Origin: CAZMSD01 sp964568855
GTDB taxonomy: Bacteria > CAIWAD01
NCBI GenBank assembly: GCA_964568855.1
Contig: CAZMSD010000006.1
Coordinates: 1-64,000, forward strand
DNA: 64,000 nt
Direction of reading: 5' to 3'
The notes below the pieces were generated by a model. The model saw only the letters and a list, made by a program, of their open reading frames with translations. It made no database searches and was not told the DNA's origin. Within the stretch, counting starts at the first letter, position 1, and each line of letters starts with the position of its first letter. Positions 32,801 through 42,402 of this stretch are shown piece after piece. The position numbers and the translations under genes are program-made.

Positions 32801-34120
32801 ATGCGCAAGATCAGGCTGCTGTCCCTTACCCACACCTACCCGCGCTTTCCCGGTGACACGAACGGGCCCTTCGTCAAGTTCCTGATGGACGAGCTGACCG
32901 CCCGCGGGCACGAAGTGCAGGTGCTCACAGCCTGGGACCCGGAGCTGCGCGAGGCTCCGGGGGACTCCGCGGACCGGCCGCGGGGGGAGGCGCCGCTGGC
33001 CGCCTACCGCTACGCGCCCCTGGACCGCTGGCACCTGCTGGGCTACTCGCGCACAATCGAGGCCGATGTGCGCATCCGCAGCGTGATGCTGCTGCTGGCG
33101 CCGCTGATGATCGCCCGCGGAACCTGGCGGCTCTGGCGCCTGGCCCGGCGCTTCAAGCCCGACCTGATCCAGGCCCACTGGTTCCTGCCCAACGGCTTCA
33201 TGGCTTCCCTCGTATCACGCCTGACGGGAGTCCCCGTGGTGGCCACCCTGCACGGCAGCGACGTCTTCGTGGCCGAGAAGGGCTTCCCCTATTCCTGGAT
33301 GACGCGCTTCACGCTGCGCAGCATCGCACTGTTGACCAGTTGTTCCCCGGAGTTGCGCGACCGGATCTGCGAGCTGGGCTTCCCGCGTGAGCGCTCCGGC
33401 GTGGTGCCCTACGCGGCGGATCCCGCCATGGTCGACCGGCCCGCCGACCCGCGGGCGACCAGGCTCCTGCGTGAGGCATTGTGCCCCGCCGGCGAGGGGC
33501 CGCTGCTCTTCGCCCTGGGCCGACTGGTCTACAAGAAAGGTTTCGAGTACCTGCTGCGGGCGATGCCGGAAATCCTGTGCGAACTGCCCGGCGCCCGGCT
33601 GGTGATCGCCGGGGAAGGAGACCTGCGGGAGAAGCTGGGAGCCCTGGCCCGCGAGCTGGGCATGGCGGAGCGGGTAGCCTTTCCCGGCCGGCTGCTGCGC
33701 GACCGCATCCAGGCCCACATGGCGGCCTGCGACATCTTCCTGATGCCCTCCGTCCGCGACGCTGCGGGCAACATCGACGGGCTGCCCAACGTGATCCTGG
33801 AAGCCATGGCCGCCGGGAAGCCGGTGATCGCCAGCCGGGTGGCGGGCATTCCCCTGGCGGTGGTGGACGGCGAGAACGGCCGCCTGGTGCCCGAGAAGGA
33901 CTCCGGGGCCATCGCCGCCGCGGTGCTGGAAGCAGCCGCCGATCCCCGGCGTTTGGCCGCCTGGGGCCGCGATTCGCGCCGGCGCATCGAGGAGGAACTC
34001 AACTGGCCCCGCATCGCCGCGCGCTACGAGGCGCTTTTACGGCGCGTGCTCGAGGAGCGTCACAGGGGCGGAGCGGGAAGGTCGTCGGCCTCTCCCCCGG
34101 CCGGGGAAGAGGCGCAATGA
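32801..34120 (+). CDS. Glycosyltransferase family 4 (GT-B)
   Basis: A 439-residue GT-B glycosyltransferase starting MRKIRLLSLTHTYPRFPGD. Family-4 features include THTYPRFPGD with an N-terminal acceptor side, VVATLHGSDV (about 145-154), LFALGRLVYKKGFEYLLRA (donor-domain start), GEGDLREKL and the nucleotide-sugar motif PNVILEAMAAGKPVIASRV with the E-x7-E pattern. It would transfer a hexose from a nucleotide sugar to a growing glycan or lipid on the cytoplasmic face. The second glycosyltransferase starts inside its stop codon (ATGA). Which glycan is made cannot be inferred; no polymerase or flippase is nearby. Confidence 0.9.
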   Translation: MRKIRLLSLTHTYPRFPGDTNGPFVKFLMDELTARGHEVQVLTAWDPELREAPGDSADRPRGEAPLAAYRYAPLDRWHLLGYSRTIEADVRIRSVMLLLAPLMIARGTWRLWRLARRFKPDLIQAHWFLPNGFMASLVSRLTGVPVVATLHGSDVFVAEKGFPYSWMTRFTLRSIALLTSCSPELRDRICELGFPRERSGVVPYAADPAMVDRPADPRATRLLREALCPAGEGPLLFALGRLVYKKGFEYLLRAMPEILCELPGARLVIAGEGDLREKLGALARELGMAERVAFPGRLLRDRIQAHMAACDIFLMPSVRDAAGNIDGLPNVILEAMAAGKPVIASRVAGIPLAVVDGENGRLVPEKDSGAIAAAVLEAAADPRRLAAWGRDSRRRIEEELNWPRIAARYEALLRRVLEERHRGGAGRSSASPPAGEEAQ

Positions 34121-35349
34121 GGATCTGCATGGTGCAGCAGCACCCGGTGGACGAGCGCCGGGTTCCGGCGGCCATCCTGCGCTGGGTGACGCTGCTGGAT
34201 CTCTTCCGCGATGCCGGACACCAGGTCACGGCCGTAGGTCCCAACACCCGGCTGCGCTTCGAGCGGCGCGAGTTCCGCGGTGTCACGCAGCTCCTGGTGC
34301 CCACGCCAGGCACGCGGATCAAGTCCCTGGACATGCTCTTCTTCGCCCTGCTGCTGGGACCCGTCCTGCTGGCGGCCCGGCGCCGTTTCCGGCCGGAGAT
34401 CTGGTTCGTGGACGAGCTCTTCGTCTGCTTCGGTCTCCTCTGGCTGCGCCTCTTCCACCGCCGGGAGACCGTGTGTTACGACGTGATGGGCATCCACTAC
34501 TACCAGGTGCGCAAGAACAACCGCGACCCGCTGCGGCACCTGCTGCTGGCCAACCTCTACGGGCTGATGGAACACATCACGCTGGCCTGCAGCACCTTCG
34601 TCACCACCATCAACGAGGCGCACCGCGAGGTGCTCACGCGCTGGAGCCGCAGGCCCTGTCACGTGATCCGCGACGCGGCGGACTTCGCATCGGTTTCCGC
34701 CAAGGCTCCCGCGGACCTGGAACTTCCGCCGAAGGCCCCGGGCAGGATCTTCATGACCTTCGTGGGCAAGGTCTCCAACCGGCGGCTGGACGGCCTCTTC
34801 GATGTGCTGCCCTCCGTGATGCGCAGAGCGCCGGAGCTGGACCTGGTGATCGTGGGGGACGGGCCCTTCGGCGGCCGCTACCGCCGCAGGACCGCCGAGT
34901 TGGGGCTTGCCGACCGCGTCCTTTTCACGGGCTTCGTGCCCCACGGCCACCTGCCCTTCCACGTGGCCCAGGCCGATATCGCCTACAGCGACGACTGGTC
35001 GGACATCGGCTTCCCCATGAAGGTCTACGAGTACATGGCCCTGGGGGCGGCCATCCTGGTGGAGGACACCCCCGCCGTCCGGGAGCTGATGCGCGACGGG
35101 GAGAACTGCCTGCTCTACGAAGGACGGGAGGGGCTGGAAACCGCCATCCTGCGCCTGGCCGGCGATCCCGGACTGCGCGAGCGCATCGGCCGGCGGGCCG
35201 CGGAGGAAGCGGCCGAGCTGCACACCTGGGAGGACCGTCTGCGCGGTTTCGAGGAACTCTTCCGCCGCTACGGCCGACAGTCGAGAAGCGGCACGGGGCC
35301 CGCGCCGGATGAGGATCCGGCGACCGGAAGAAGGGAGGGCGACGCGTGA
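34117..35349 (+). CDS. Glycosyltransferase (GT-B, group 1-like)
   Basis: A 410-residue GT-B protein. The N-terminal half holds WVTLLDLFRDAGHQVTAVGP and PEIWFVDELFVC, with YDVMGIHYYQV near the cleft. The donor domain has FVGKVSNRRLDGLFDVLPSV, LVIVGDGPFGG, VLFTGFVPHGHLPFHVAQAD and PMKVYEYMALGAAILVEDTP, matching the Glycos_transf_1 pattern. There is a hydrophobic stretch (about 69-89, LDMLFFALLLGPVLLAA) that may give membrane association. Coupled to both neighbours by 4-base overlaps, it probably acts on the same glycan as the upstream enzyme. Confidence 0.85.
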   Translation: MRICMVQQHPVDERRVPAAILRWVTLLDLFRDAGHQVTAVGPNTRLRFERREFRGVTQLLVPTPGTRIKSLDMLFFALLLGPVLLAARRRFRPEIWFVDELFVCFGLLWLRLFHRRETVCYDVMGIHYYQVRKNNRDPLRHLLLANLYGLMEHITLACSTFVTTINEAHREVLTRWSRRPCHVIRDAADFASVSAKAPADLELPPKAPGRIFMTFVGKVSNRRLDGLFDVLPSVMRRAPELDLVIVGDGPFGGRYRRRTAELGLADRVLFTGFVPHGHLPFHVAQADIAYSDDWSDIGFPMKVYEYMALGAAILVEDTPAVRELMRDGENCLLYEGREGLETAILRLAGDPGLRERIGRRAAEEAAELHTWEDRLRGFEELFRRYGRQSRSGTGPAPDEDPATGRREGDA

Positions 35350-36797
35350 AGGTTTCCTGGAGACTCATCGTCCTCTGCGGCCTTTCGCTGTGTCTCACGA
35401 GTGGCTGCTGGGAATCACCCCGGGAGGACGCAACTCCTGAAACCTCGCCGCCGCCGGGCGCTGCGCTGGAAGCCGTCGACGAAGCGGAGGGGGCCCTGCC
35501 CGCCGCGCCGGCGCCCTTCCGCGAGCTGCGGCGCGAAGTGGTCCGGCGGGGCGACACGCTGGCGCGGATGCTGCTGCGCCTTGGAGTGGAGCAGGCGGCC
35601 GTACCGGGTATCACGCGCAGCTTCGACGAGCTCCTGGATCACCGGCGCATCCTGGCCGGCAGGTCTTACGGCCTGCTGGCAGGCGGGGAGGACGGCCTGC
35701 GCTGGTTCTGCTACCACCCGGACGAAACGCATCGGCTGCGGATTCCGCTTGCCGATGCGTGGCTCGGCGAAGAGTCGCAGGAAGACGTCTCCGAAGAGCG
35801 GTTGGACGCTCCCGATGCTTCAACGGCCGCCGTCCGTTCGCCACGCACACAGGATGATCGATCTTCGAGCCGAGGCATGGAATCGCCTGGTTTGCCGCTG
35901 CCCGCGCCCGAGCTCGACAGTCTGCGCGCGGAATCCGTGTGCCGGATCTTCAGCGGGCGGATCGAAACCTCGCTCTACGAGGCCATGCTGGACGAGGGAG
36001 CCTCGCCCGAACTGGTGCTGGCCTTCAGCGACATCTGCCAGTGGGACGTGGATTTCATGCTGGACGTGCGCGCGGGCGATTCCTTCTGGCTGCTGCTTAA
36101 GCAGCAGGCCTACCGCGGAGCCTGGCTCGAGGATGAGCTGGTGCGCAACGGGCGCATCCTGGCCGCCGAGTACGCGGGAACGCGTGATACGGTGCGCGCC
36201 TGCTGGTTCGCGGGCGGCGAGCCCGCCGGCTACTTCGACGCCGAGGGACAGTCCTTTCAGAAGCAGTTCCTGCGCTCGCCCCTGAACTACCGCCGGATCA
36301 GCTCCTTCTACGGCAGGCGCCGCCACCCCATCACCAGGCGCGTGCGCCTGCATTCCGGGGTGGATTTCGCCGCGCCGCGGGGCACGCCCGTGGTCAGCGC
36401 GGCCGAGGGGACGGTCAGCGAGGTGGGCCGGCACAAGGGACTGGGCAAGGTGGTGCGCGTGAGACACAACGGCCGCTACCAGACCCTCTACGGGCACCTC
36501 GAGGGCTACGCGCGGGGCATCGTCGCGGGCGCCCGCGTGGAGCAGAACCAGGTGATCGCCTACGTGGGCTCCACCGGTCTGGCCACCGGGCCGCACCTGC
36601 ACTACGAGTTCCTGGACCGCGGCCGTAGCGTGGATCCGCTGAAGATCCACAACCAGCCCGTGTCGCCGGTCCCCGAGGAGCGGATGGGGGAATTCCTCGA
36701 AATCTACCACGAACGATTCCTGGAAAGGGATCCCGGGCTGGTCGACAGGCCGGATGAAGCCGCGCTGGAAGGACCTCCGGAGGGACCGGTTTCCTAA
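35346..36797 (+). CDS. M23 family metallopeptidase lipoprotein (MepM-like)
   Basis: A 483-residue envelope protein starting at GTG overlapping the upstream stop. The lipobox LTSGC (Cys21) predicts lipidation. A linker rich in E/P follows, then a region like the OapA/LysM-like N-domain of MepM (about 60-140, RRGDTLARMLLRLGV) and a second helical-beta domain (about 195-300). The C-terminal M23 LytM domain has HSGVDF (zinc ligands His336, Asp340) and GPHLHYE (His417 and His419), so it should be an active peptidoglycan endopeptidase cutting cross-links. Pairing with two glycosyltransferases suggests cell-envelope assembly. Confidence 0.9.
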   Translation: MKVSWRLIVLCGLSLCLTSGCWESPREDATPETSPPPGAALEAVDEAEGALPAAPAPFRELRREVVRRGDTLARMLLRLGVEQAAVPGITRSFDELLDHRRILAGRSYGLLAGGEDGLRWFCYHPDETHRLRIPLADAWLGEESQEDVSEERLDAPDASTAAVRSPRTQDDRSSSRGMESPGLPLPAPELDSLRAESVCRIFSGRIETSLYEAMLDEGASPELVLAFSDICQWDVDFMLDVRAGDSFWLLLKQQAYRGAWLEDELVRNGRILAAEYAGTRDTVRACWFAGGEPAGYFDAEGQSFQKQFLRSPLNYRRISSFYGRRRHPITRRVRLHSGVDFAAPRGTPVVSAAEGTVSEVGRHKGLGKVVRVRHNGRYQTLYGHLEGYARGIVAGARVEQNQVIAYVGSTGLATGPHLHYEFLDRGRSVDPLKIHNQPVSPVPEERMGEFLEIYHERFLERDPGLVDRPDEAALEGPPEGPVS

Positions 36798-36907
36798 GAT
36801 TGGATTTTCCAGCACCCCCATTTCCGTGAGGTGAAGCCTACTTGATCAGTATCTTTCATGCTACAGCTAATACCATCAGCTACTGAGAATCATCGCGGGG
36901 GGGCGAC

Positions 36908-39439
36908 ATGATCACGTTCACCAGATCCGGCAGAATCCCGATCCTCAACCTGTGGCCCTGCATGCTGGCGCTCCTGCTGGGGGCAAGTTCCTCCACGCAG
37001 GCGATCTCCTTCAGCGAGCAGATCCTGCTCGCCGGCCATACGAACCGCGCCTTCTGGGTCCATGCAGAGGACCTGGACGACGACGGCGACCGGGACATCC
37101 TCTCCGCCTCGATGAACGACGGCAAGATCGCCTGGTACGAGAACACGGACGGCCAGGGCGCTATGGGCGAACAGCAAGTCATCACCGACGCCGCGTTTGG
37201 GGCGGTCTGCGTGATCACCACTGACGTGGACGGCGACGGAGACCCCGATGTGCTTTCGGCGGCCTTCCACGTGGATGACATCGCCTGGTACGAAAACACG
37301 GACGGGCAGGGCGGTTTCGGCCCGGCTCAGATCATCACGGAAGATGCCTACGGGGTGATGTCCATTTTCGCCGCGGATTTCGACGGGGACGGCGATCCCG
37401 ACCTGGCGGCCGCCGTCGCGGGCGAAAACGTGGTCGCCTGGTACGAAAACACCGATGGACAGGGCGGCTTCGGTCCGCGGCAGGTGATCAGCAGCGATGC
37501 CGCCTATGCACAATCCGTCCATGCCGCCGACCTGGACGGGGACGGCGACCAGGACGCGATCTCGGGCTCCTACGAGGATGACACGATCGCCTGGTACGAG
37601 AACCTGGACGGGGCGGGCGATTTCGGGGAGGCGCAGGTCATCAGTACCGATGCGGACGGCGCTTACAGCGTCTTCAGCATCGACCTGGACGGCGACGGCG
37701 ACGTGGACGTCCTGTCGGCCTCCTACTTCGACACCAAGATCGCCTGGTACGAGAACACGGATGGGGAAGGCAGCTTCGGCGATCAGACAGTGATCAGCAC
37801 CGACGTGCTGGGGCCGCACTGCGTCTTCGCGAATGACCTGGACGGAGACGGCGACGCGGACGTGCTCTCGGCTTCGCACATGGACGACAAGATCGCCTGG
37901 TACGAGAACCTCGACGGCGAAGGCGATTTCGGCGAGCAGCAGGTCATCACCACCGGCGCCGACGATGCGCTCTGTGTTTTCAGCGCGGACCTGGACGGGG
38001 ACGGCGACGCGGACGTGCTCTCCGCCTCGGGATTGGACGATGTGATCGGCTGGTACGAGAACACGGACGGAGAAGGTGCCTTCGGCCCGCGGCGCGTTGT
38101 CACGGCCGGCGCCGTCGAGGCCCTGGACGTGATCGCCAGCGACTTGGACGGGGACGGCGATCCGGACGTGGTCTCCGCCTCCTACGGCGACGACAAGATC
38201 GCCTGGTACGAGAACCTGGACGGCCAGGGTGACTTCGGCCCGCAGCGAGTGGTCACGACTGCGGCCGACGGGGCCAGGTCCGTCTTTTGCATCGACCTGG
38301 ACGGGGACGAGGACCCGGACCTGCTGTCGGCGGCCACCCTGAACGACCAAATCACCTGGTACGAGAACCTGGACGGCCAAGGCTCCTACGGCGAGCCGCT
38401 TATGATCTACGACGGCGCGAACGGCGCGAGTTCCGTCTTCGCCATCGACCTGGACGGCGACGAGGATGCGGATGTGCTCTCGGCTTCCATGTACAACTAC
38501 AGGATCGAATGGTATGAAAACCTGGACGGCGAGGGCGATTTCGGCGAACCGCAGATCATTACGCAGGAAGCGGAAGGCGCGCGGGACGTGTTCGCCGCGG
38601 ACCTTGACGGGGACGGGGACGCGGACGTGCTTTCCGCTTCGAGCTCGGATGATGTGATCGCCTGGTACGAGAACACCGACGGCGCGGGGGATTTCGGCGC
38701 GCGGCAAATCATCACGGCGGAAGCGGATGGAGCTCAAGATGTCTACGCCGTGGATCTCGACGGGGACGGAGACCGGGATATACTTTCCGCTTCGACCAAT
38801 GATCAATGCATCGCCTGGCACGAGAACCTGGACGGCGAGGGCGATTTCGGAGAGCGGCGGATCATCACACAGGAGGCGGACGGGGCCTGCTCGGTGTTCT
38901 GCGCTGACCTGGACGGGGACGACGATCTGGACCTTCTTTCGGCCTCGTACGGCGACGACGTGATAGCCTGGTACGAGAATCTGGACGGGCTGGGGGACTT
39001 CGGCGAGCAGCGGCTCGTCGCGGAGGCGGACGGCGCCTACTGTGTCTTCAGCATGGACCTCGACGATGACGGGGCCTCCGACGTGGTCTCCGCCTCGGCC
39101 GGTGACGACCGGGTCGCCTGGTACCGCAATCTGGGCGACGTGGCGTTGGAGGATCCTCCGCGCGCCGCGCGCCCCCGCAGCGCGCGTATCACCTCGGCGA
39201 GGCCCAACCCCTTCAATCCACTGACGCGCGTGCGCTACGAGCTGGCGCAAGTCGCCCGTATCCGCCTGGCGGTGTACGACCTCCTGGGCCGGGAAGTCGC
39301 CCTGCTGGCGGACGCGCACCGGCCGGCCGGATCGCACGAGACCGTGTATCACGCGGAAGGAATGGCGAGTGGGGTGTATTTCCTGCGCCTGCAGGCCGGG
39401 GAGGAAGAGGACCTGAGGAAGATCCTGCTGATCAAGTGA
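36908..39439 (+). CDS. Secreted FG-GAP/VCBS repeat protein with C-terminal sorting domain
   Basis: An 843-residue exported protein with signal peptide (about 1-31, ending STQA). Fourteen repeats of about 51 residues each contain a calcium-binding loop of the form DLDGDGDxD and a blade strand KIAWYENxDGQGxFG; these are FG-GAP/VCBS beta-propeller blades, as in integrin alpha chains. Fourteen equals two seven-bladed propellers. The C-terminus (about 760-843) is a type IX-like sorting domain: ARPNPFNPLTRVRYEL, LAVYDLLGREV, MASGVYFLRLQAG, ending KILLIK. Likely a surface or released binding protein. The gene stands alone between an upstream envelope operon and a convergent foldase gene. Confidence 0.9.
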   Translation: MITFTRSGRIPILNLWPCMLALLLGASSSTQAISFSEQILLAGHTNRAFWVHAEDLDDDGDRDILSASMNDGKIAWYENTDGQGAMGEQQVITDAAFGAVCVITTDVDGDGDPDVLSAAFHVDDIAWYENTDGQGGFGPAQIITEDAYGVMSIFAADFDGDGDPDLAAAVAGENVVAWYENTDGQGGFGPRQVISSDAAYAQSVHAADLDGDGDQDAISGSYEDDTIAWYENLDGAGDFGEAQVISTDADGAYSVFSIDLDGDGDVDVLSASYFDTKIAWYENTDGEGSFGDQTVISTDVLGPHCVFANDLDGDGDADVLSASHMDDKIAWYENLDGEGDFGEQQVITTGADDALCVFSADLDGDGDADVLSASGLDDVIGWYENTDGEGAFGPRRVVTAGAVEALDVIASDLDGDGDPDVVSASYGDDKIAWYENLDGQGDFGPQRVVTTAADGARSVFCIDLDGDEDPDLLSAATLNDQITWYENLDGQGSYGEPLMIYDGANGASSVFAIDLDGDEDADVLSASMYNYRIEWYENLDGEGDFGEPQIITQEAEGARDVFAADLDGDGDADVLSASSSDDVIAWYENTDGAGDFGARQIITAEADGAQDVYAVDLDGDGDRDILSASTNDQCIAWHENLDGEGDFGERRIITQEADGACSVFCADLDGDDDLDLLSASYGDDVIAWYENLDGLGDFGEQRLVAEADGAYCVFSMDLDDDGASDVVSASAGDDRVAWYRNLGDVALEDPPRAARPRSARITSARPNPFNPLTRVRYELAQVARIRLAVYDLLGREVALLADAHRPAGSHETVYHAEGMASGVYFLRLQAGEEEDLRKILLIK
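37070..39135 (+). repeat. 14 coding tandem repeats, period 153 bp
   Basis: The blade codons for AWYEN recur at 37131, 37284, 37437 and 37590 (exactly 153 apart). The first-to-last distance, 1986 bases, equals twelve intervals of 153 and one of 150. Synonymous codons differ between units, so the array is old or under selection for divergence rather than a recent slip product. Confidence 0.85.
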
Positions 39440-39557
39440 ACCACGAGGCCGGAGCCGTGGACGCATCACGTGCTGCCCGCAATAGGCGGACAATTTGCAG
39501 TTTGCGTGTCGCCGCCGGCGTCCCGCAGACTGCTTGGATCTCCCGGGATTCGCCGCG

Positions 39558-41396
39558 CTAGTAATCGAAGCCGAAGCTCACCCTGTGGTCCTCGATGACC
39601 GAGCGCTCCTTGACCCAGCGCGTCCAGGATCCGTAGGCGCCCTTGCGCAACCGGTCGAACTCCTCGTCGAACCTGGTCTCGCGCTCCTCGTCGTAGCGCG
39701 CCAGGATCTCCTGCGGATCGTCGCGGCGCGTGCAGAAGATCAGGAAGACGCCCCGGTCCCCTTCCACCGGTTCGGACAGGACGCCGGGTTCTACCGTGAA
39801 CAGTGCCGCCGAGAAGGCCTGGTCTCGGCCGATGCCGCCCCGCAGGAACTGGTTGATCTTGGTGGGTTCGGCCAGCGCTCCGAATTCGCTGTCTTCGCCG
39901 GCGTGGCTGCTGTCCAACTCGGCCAGCCCGGGGTGCGCGGCCAGGAAATTCCGCGCCGCCTCGAGGGCCAGGCGCTTCTGCCGATCGCCCGTCGCTCCCC
40001 GGAAGACCTTGTCGCGGCTCTCCTCGAAGCCGCTGATTCCCTCGGACTGGATCTCCTTCAGGTGGTAGACGTACCAGCCGTCGCGCGAACTGAAGACGGG
40101 CAGCAGCACTTCACCCTCAAGGGCGCGGAAGATCAGGTCGTTGGCCCGCTGGTTGCGCCCGATGCCCGGAACGGTGGGGCCCATGGCAACCGGCTGGGCC
40201 TCCTGCAGTTCGTAACCCCGCTCGGCCGACAGCACGTGGAAGTCGTCGCCCTCGCGGCATTGCTGATAGACTGCGTCCGCCCGGGCCCGCAGGTCGCTGT
40301 GGGTCATCGAGCTGGGCTCCACCTTGATCAGGATATGCTGGGCCCGGACCATCTCCTCGCGCTCGCCAGCGTCGTTTTCGCGCTCCTCGTGCCCGTTGAC
40401 CTTGATCAGGTGCAGGCCGAAACGCGTCTCCACGGGACCCGCCAGTTCGCCCACTTCCGCGGCGAAAGCAACCTCATCGAAGGGCGGGACCATTCGTCCG
40501 CGACCGAACCAGCCCAGGTCGCCTCCCTGCTCCGCGTTGCTGGCGTCGGTTGAATAGGCGGCCGCCAGCTCGTCGAAACTCTCACCCTGTTCCAGTTGCC
40601 GCTGGAGGTATTCCACCTGGTCCACGGCGTCGAGGCTGTCTTCCCTGCTGGGCTCAAGCTTGAAATGAACGTACTCCACCACCCGCTTCTCCGGGACGCG
40701 AAATTCCTCCCGATGTTCGTCGTACCACGCGCGCAGCTCCTGCTCGTCGATTGTAGCCGAGTCCACTTCGAACTTCGAGTAGGGGAACAGCAGGTAGTCC
40801 GCCAGGGCCGTCTGGTTCTTCTGCAGGAAGTCGTCGCGCAGGCTGGCCTCGCTGACCACGGTGCTGGCCAGGATCCGCGTGCGCAGCTTCTGCAGCGGGA
40901 TCTGCATCCGGTAGTTGCTTTCCATGTTCTGCAGGGCCGAGCGCACGTTGGGGCTGCGCAGCAGGTCGTGCCACTTGGTGGTGTCGAAAGCGCCGGCCAC
41001 CTGGTAGCTGCTGTCCTGGGTGACGTACTCGGGCGGAAAGTAGAGCACCTTGTCGCTGACTTCGAGATCACTCACGCCCAGGTCCAATCGCGCCAGGGTC
41101 TGGCGCTCGAGCGTGAGATTGATCAGGTCGTCCCAGCTGCGCCTGCGGGCGGTGCGGATCTGGTTCTCGTCCGGCCGGTTGTCCTCGGTCTGCTCGCGCT
41201 GCAGGCGGCCGGTGATCAGGCGCTCGTATTCCTGGATATCCAGATCCTGGCCGTTCACCGTGGCCACGTCGGTCTGTTGACCTCCGGAGACCTGGTCGAA
41301 GCCGCCCATGCCCCAGCTGAAGACGATGGTCGCCACGAAGGCGATCACCAGGATCCAGAGCACCACCACCGTGTTCTCGCGGAGAGTGCGCATCAT
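39558..41396 (-). CDS. PpiD/SurA-like periplasmic peptidyl-prolyl isomerase
   Basis: A 612-residue membrane-anchored foldase. The ATG chosen (MMRTLRENTVVVLW) has GGGAGA upstream and starts just before the single transmembrane helix (about 8-28). An N-terminal SurA_N-like helical region (VNGQDLDIQEYERL, about 48-61) and a helical linker lead to a full parvulin domain (about 235-337; GESFDELAAAYSTDAS, GGDLGWFGRGRMVPPF, ETRFGLHLIKV). A second, poorer parvulin-like domain follows (about 350-455). PpiD assists folding of exported proteins at the Sec exit. It probably serves the many exported proteins of this organism. Confidence 0.88.
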   Translation of the reverse strand: MMRTLRENTVVVLWILVIAFVATIVFSWGMGGFDQVSGGQQTDVATVNGQDLDIQEYERLITGRLQREQTEDNRPDENQIRTARRRSWDDLINLTLERQTLARLDLGVSDLEVSDKVLYFPPEYVTQDSSYQVAGAFDTTKWHDLLRSPNVRSALQNMESNYRMQIPLQKLRTRILASTVVSEASLRDDFLQKNQTALADYLLFPYSKFEVDSATIDEQELRAWYDEHREEFRVPEKRVVEYVHFKLEPSREDSLDAVDQVEYLQRQLEQGESFDELAAAYSTDASNAEQGGDLGWFGRGRMVPPFDEVAFAAEVGELAGPVETRFGLHLIKVNGHEERENDAGEREEMVRAQHILIKVEPSSMTHSDLRARADAVYQQCREGDDFHVLSAERGYELQEAQPVAMGPTVPGIGRNQRANDLIFRALEGEVLLPVFSSRDGWYVYHLKEIQSEGISGFEESRDKVFRGATGDRQKRLALEAARNFLAAHPGLAELDSSHAGEDSEFGALAEPTKINQFLRGGIGRDQAFSAALFTVEPGVLSEPVEGDRGVFLIFCTRRDDPQEILARYDEERETRFDEEFDRLRKGAYGSWTRWVKERSVIEDHRVSFGFDY

Positions 41397-41440
41397 AAGG
41401 CCGGAATCTCCCTTTCTTCCGCAGAAGTTTGAAACTGTAA

Positions 41441-41469
41441 ATGATAGGGCTTCATCCAAGCAGAATCAA
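41441..41469 (-). promoter_or_regulatory. Sigma-70-type promoter of the ppiD-like gene
   Basis: On the minus strand TTGATT (41469-41464) and TATCAT (41446-41441) are separated by exactly 17 bases. The -10 lies 44 bases upstream of the ATG. It occupies the 155-base divergent region shared with cdsA. Confidence 0.55.
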
Positions 41470-41550
41470 GTGCCCGGTTGGACGCTTTCGCCGGTACGCG
41501 TTCATGTCTGGATGCCACACCTTATTTTGAATCCATTCAAGGAGCAGGCT

Positions 41551-42363
41551 TTGAACGAGCTTGGAAAGAGACTGGGCACCGCCGCCGTGGGCGTGCCCCT
41601 GATCCTGGCCGCCTTCTGGCTGGGCGGCTGGTGGTTGCTGGCGCTCGTGCTGGTCCTGTGCGCGGCCGCATTTCTCGAGCTCGGGAATCTGCTGCGCGCG
41701 AAAGGAATCAGCCACAGTACCGGCTGGGTGCTGCCCTACGTGCTGCTGATGCCCCCGGCCGCGGCGCTGCCGGATGCGGATTTCCTGCTTAACTTCGGCG
41801 CGCTGACCTTCGGCTGGCTGCTGCTGCTGCTGTTGCGCGAACTCTTCTCCTCCCGCCGGGAGGTCCTGGTATCCATCGGCGCATCCATGCTGGCCGGTCT
41901 GCTGGCCGTGCTGCCCTTTTCCTCGCTGATCGCCATCGAGCGGCTGGCGCTGCCGGGCGGATCGCGGGACTGGCTCATGCTGGCCTTGTTGTGCACCTGG
42001 GCCACGGACACCTTCGCCTACTTCGGAGGCCGTCTCCTGGGGCGTCACAAGCTCTTCGAGCGGGTGTCGCCCTCGAAAACCGTGGAGGGCTTCCTGGCGG
42101 GCCTGGCGGGATCGCTGGCCGTGGGCGCCGCACTGGGTGCCTGGTTCGGCGGTCCCGGTGCCGGCGGAGGCCTGCTGGTGGGCATGGTGCTGGGCGTCTC
42201 CGGCCCGGCGGGAGACCTGCTGGAATCCCGGCTTAAAAGGGACGCGGGCATCAAGGACAGCGCGGCGACGCTACCCGGGCACGGCGGAGTGCTGGACCGC
42301 TTCGATTCCTGGACCTTCGCCATGCCGCTGCTCTACCTGCTGGGCCGTTTCGGCCTCCTGTAG
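41551..42363 (+). CDS. cdsA: Phosphatidate cytidylyltransferase CdsA
   Basis: A 270-residue polytopic enzyme making CDP-diacylglycerol from phosphatidate and CTP, the branch point of phospholipid synthesis. The C-terminal CDS signature is complete: SRLKRDAGIKDSAATLPGHG followed by GVLDRFDS. About eight hydrophobic helices are visible. The TTG at 41551 is chosen because AAGGAG lies six bases before it and the product then starts like other CdsA proteins (NELGKRLGTAAVGVPLIL); an in-frame ATG at 41512 lacks a ribosome site. It heads a long envelope and cofactor run. Confidence 0.9.
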   Translation: MNELGKRLGTAAVGVPLILAAFWLGGWWLLALVLVLCAAAFLELGNLLRAKGISHSTGWVLPYVLLMPPAAALPDADFLLNFGALTFGWLLLLLLRELFSSRREVLVSIGASMLAGLLAVLPFSSLIAIERLALPGGSRDWLMLALLCTWATDTFAYFGGRLLGRHKLFERVSPSKTVEGFLAGLAGSLAVGAALGAWFGGPGAGGGLLVGMVLGVSGPAGDLLESRLKRDAGIKDSAATLPGHGGVLDRFDSWTFAMPLLYLLGRFGLL

Positions 42364-42379
42364 CCGGGAGAATCCCGGC
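42363..42379 (+). other. Hairpin at the cdsA stop codon
   Basis: Perfect 7-base arms GCCGGGA and TCCCGGC with a GAA loop begin on the last base of the cdsA TAG. No T-run follows, so it may stabilise the upstream mRNA or attenuate rather than end transcription before the phosphatase gene. Confidence 0.4.
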
Positions 42380-42402
42380 CTCCAGACAGTGGACGGTTTC
42401 GC

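Noticed and set aside
32488..32835. 115-codon minus-strand frame in the island's right flank as a transposase remnant
   Set aside because: No transposase motif, ribosome site or coding bias could be seen; it runs through a terminator into the glycosyltransferase start region.
37070..39135. Regular 153-bp repeats as a possible CRISPR or satellite array
   Set aside because: The units are wholly coding, in frame, with synonymous variation and protein-level blade motifs; there are no spacers.
36890..39493. 867-codon open frame antisense to the FG-GAP gene
   Set aside because: It mirrors the repeated GC-rich codons of the coding strand (VLVPGD repeats) and has no signal, ribosome site or known domain; it is a by-product of the tandem repeats.
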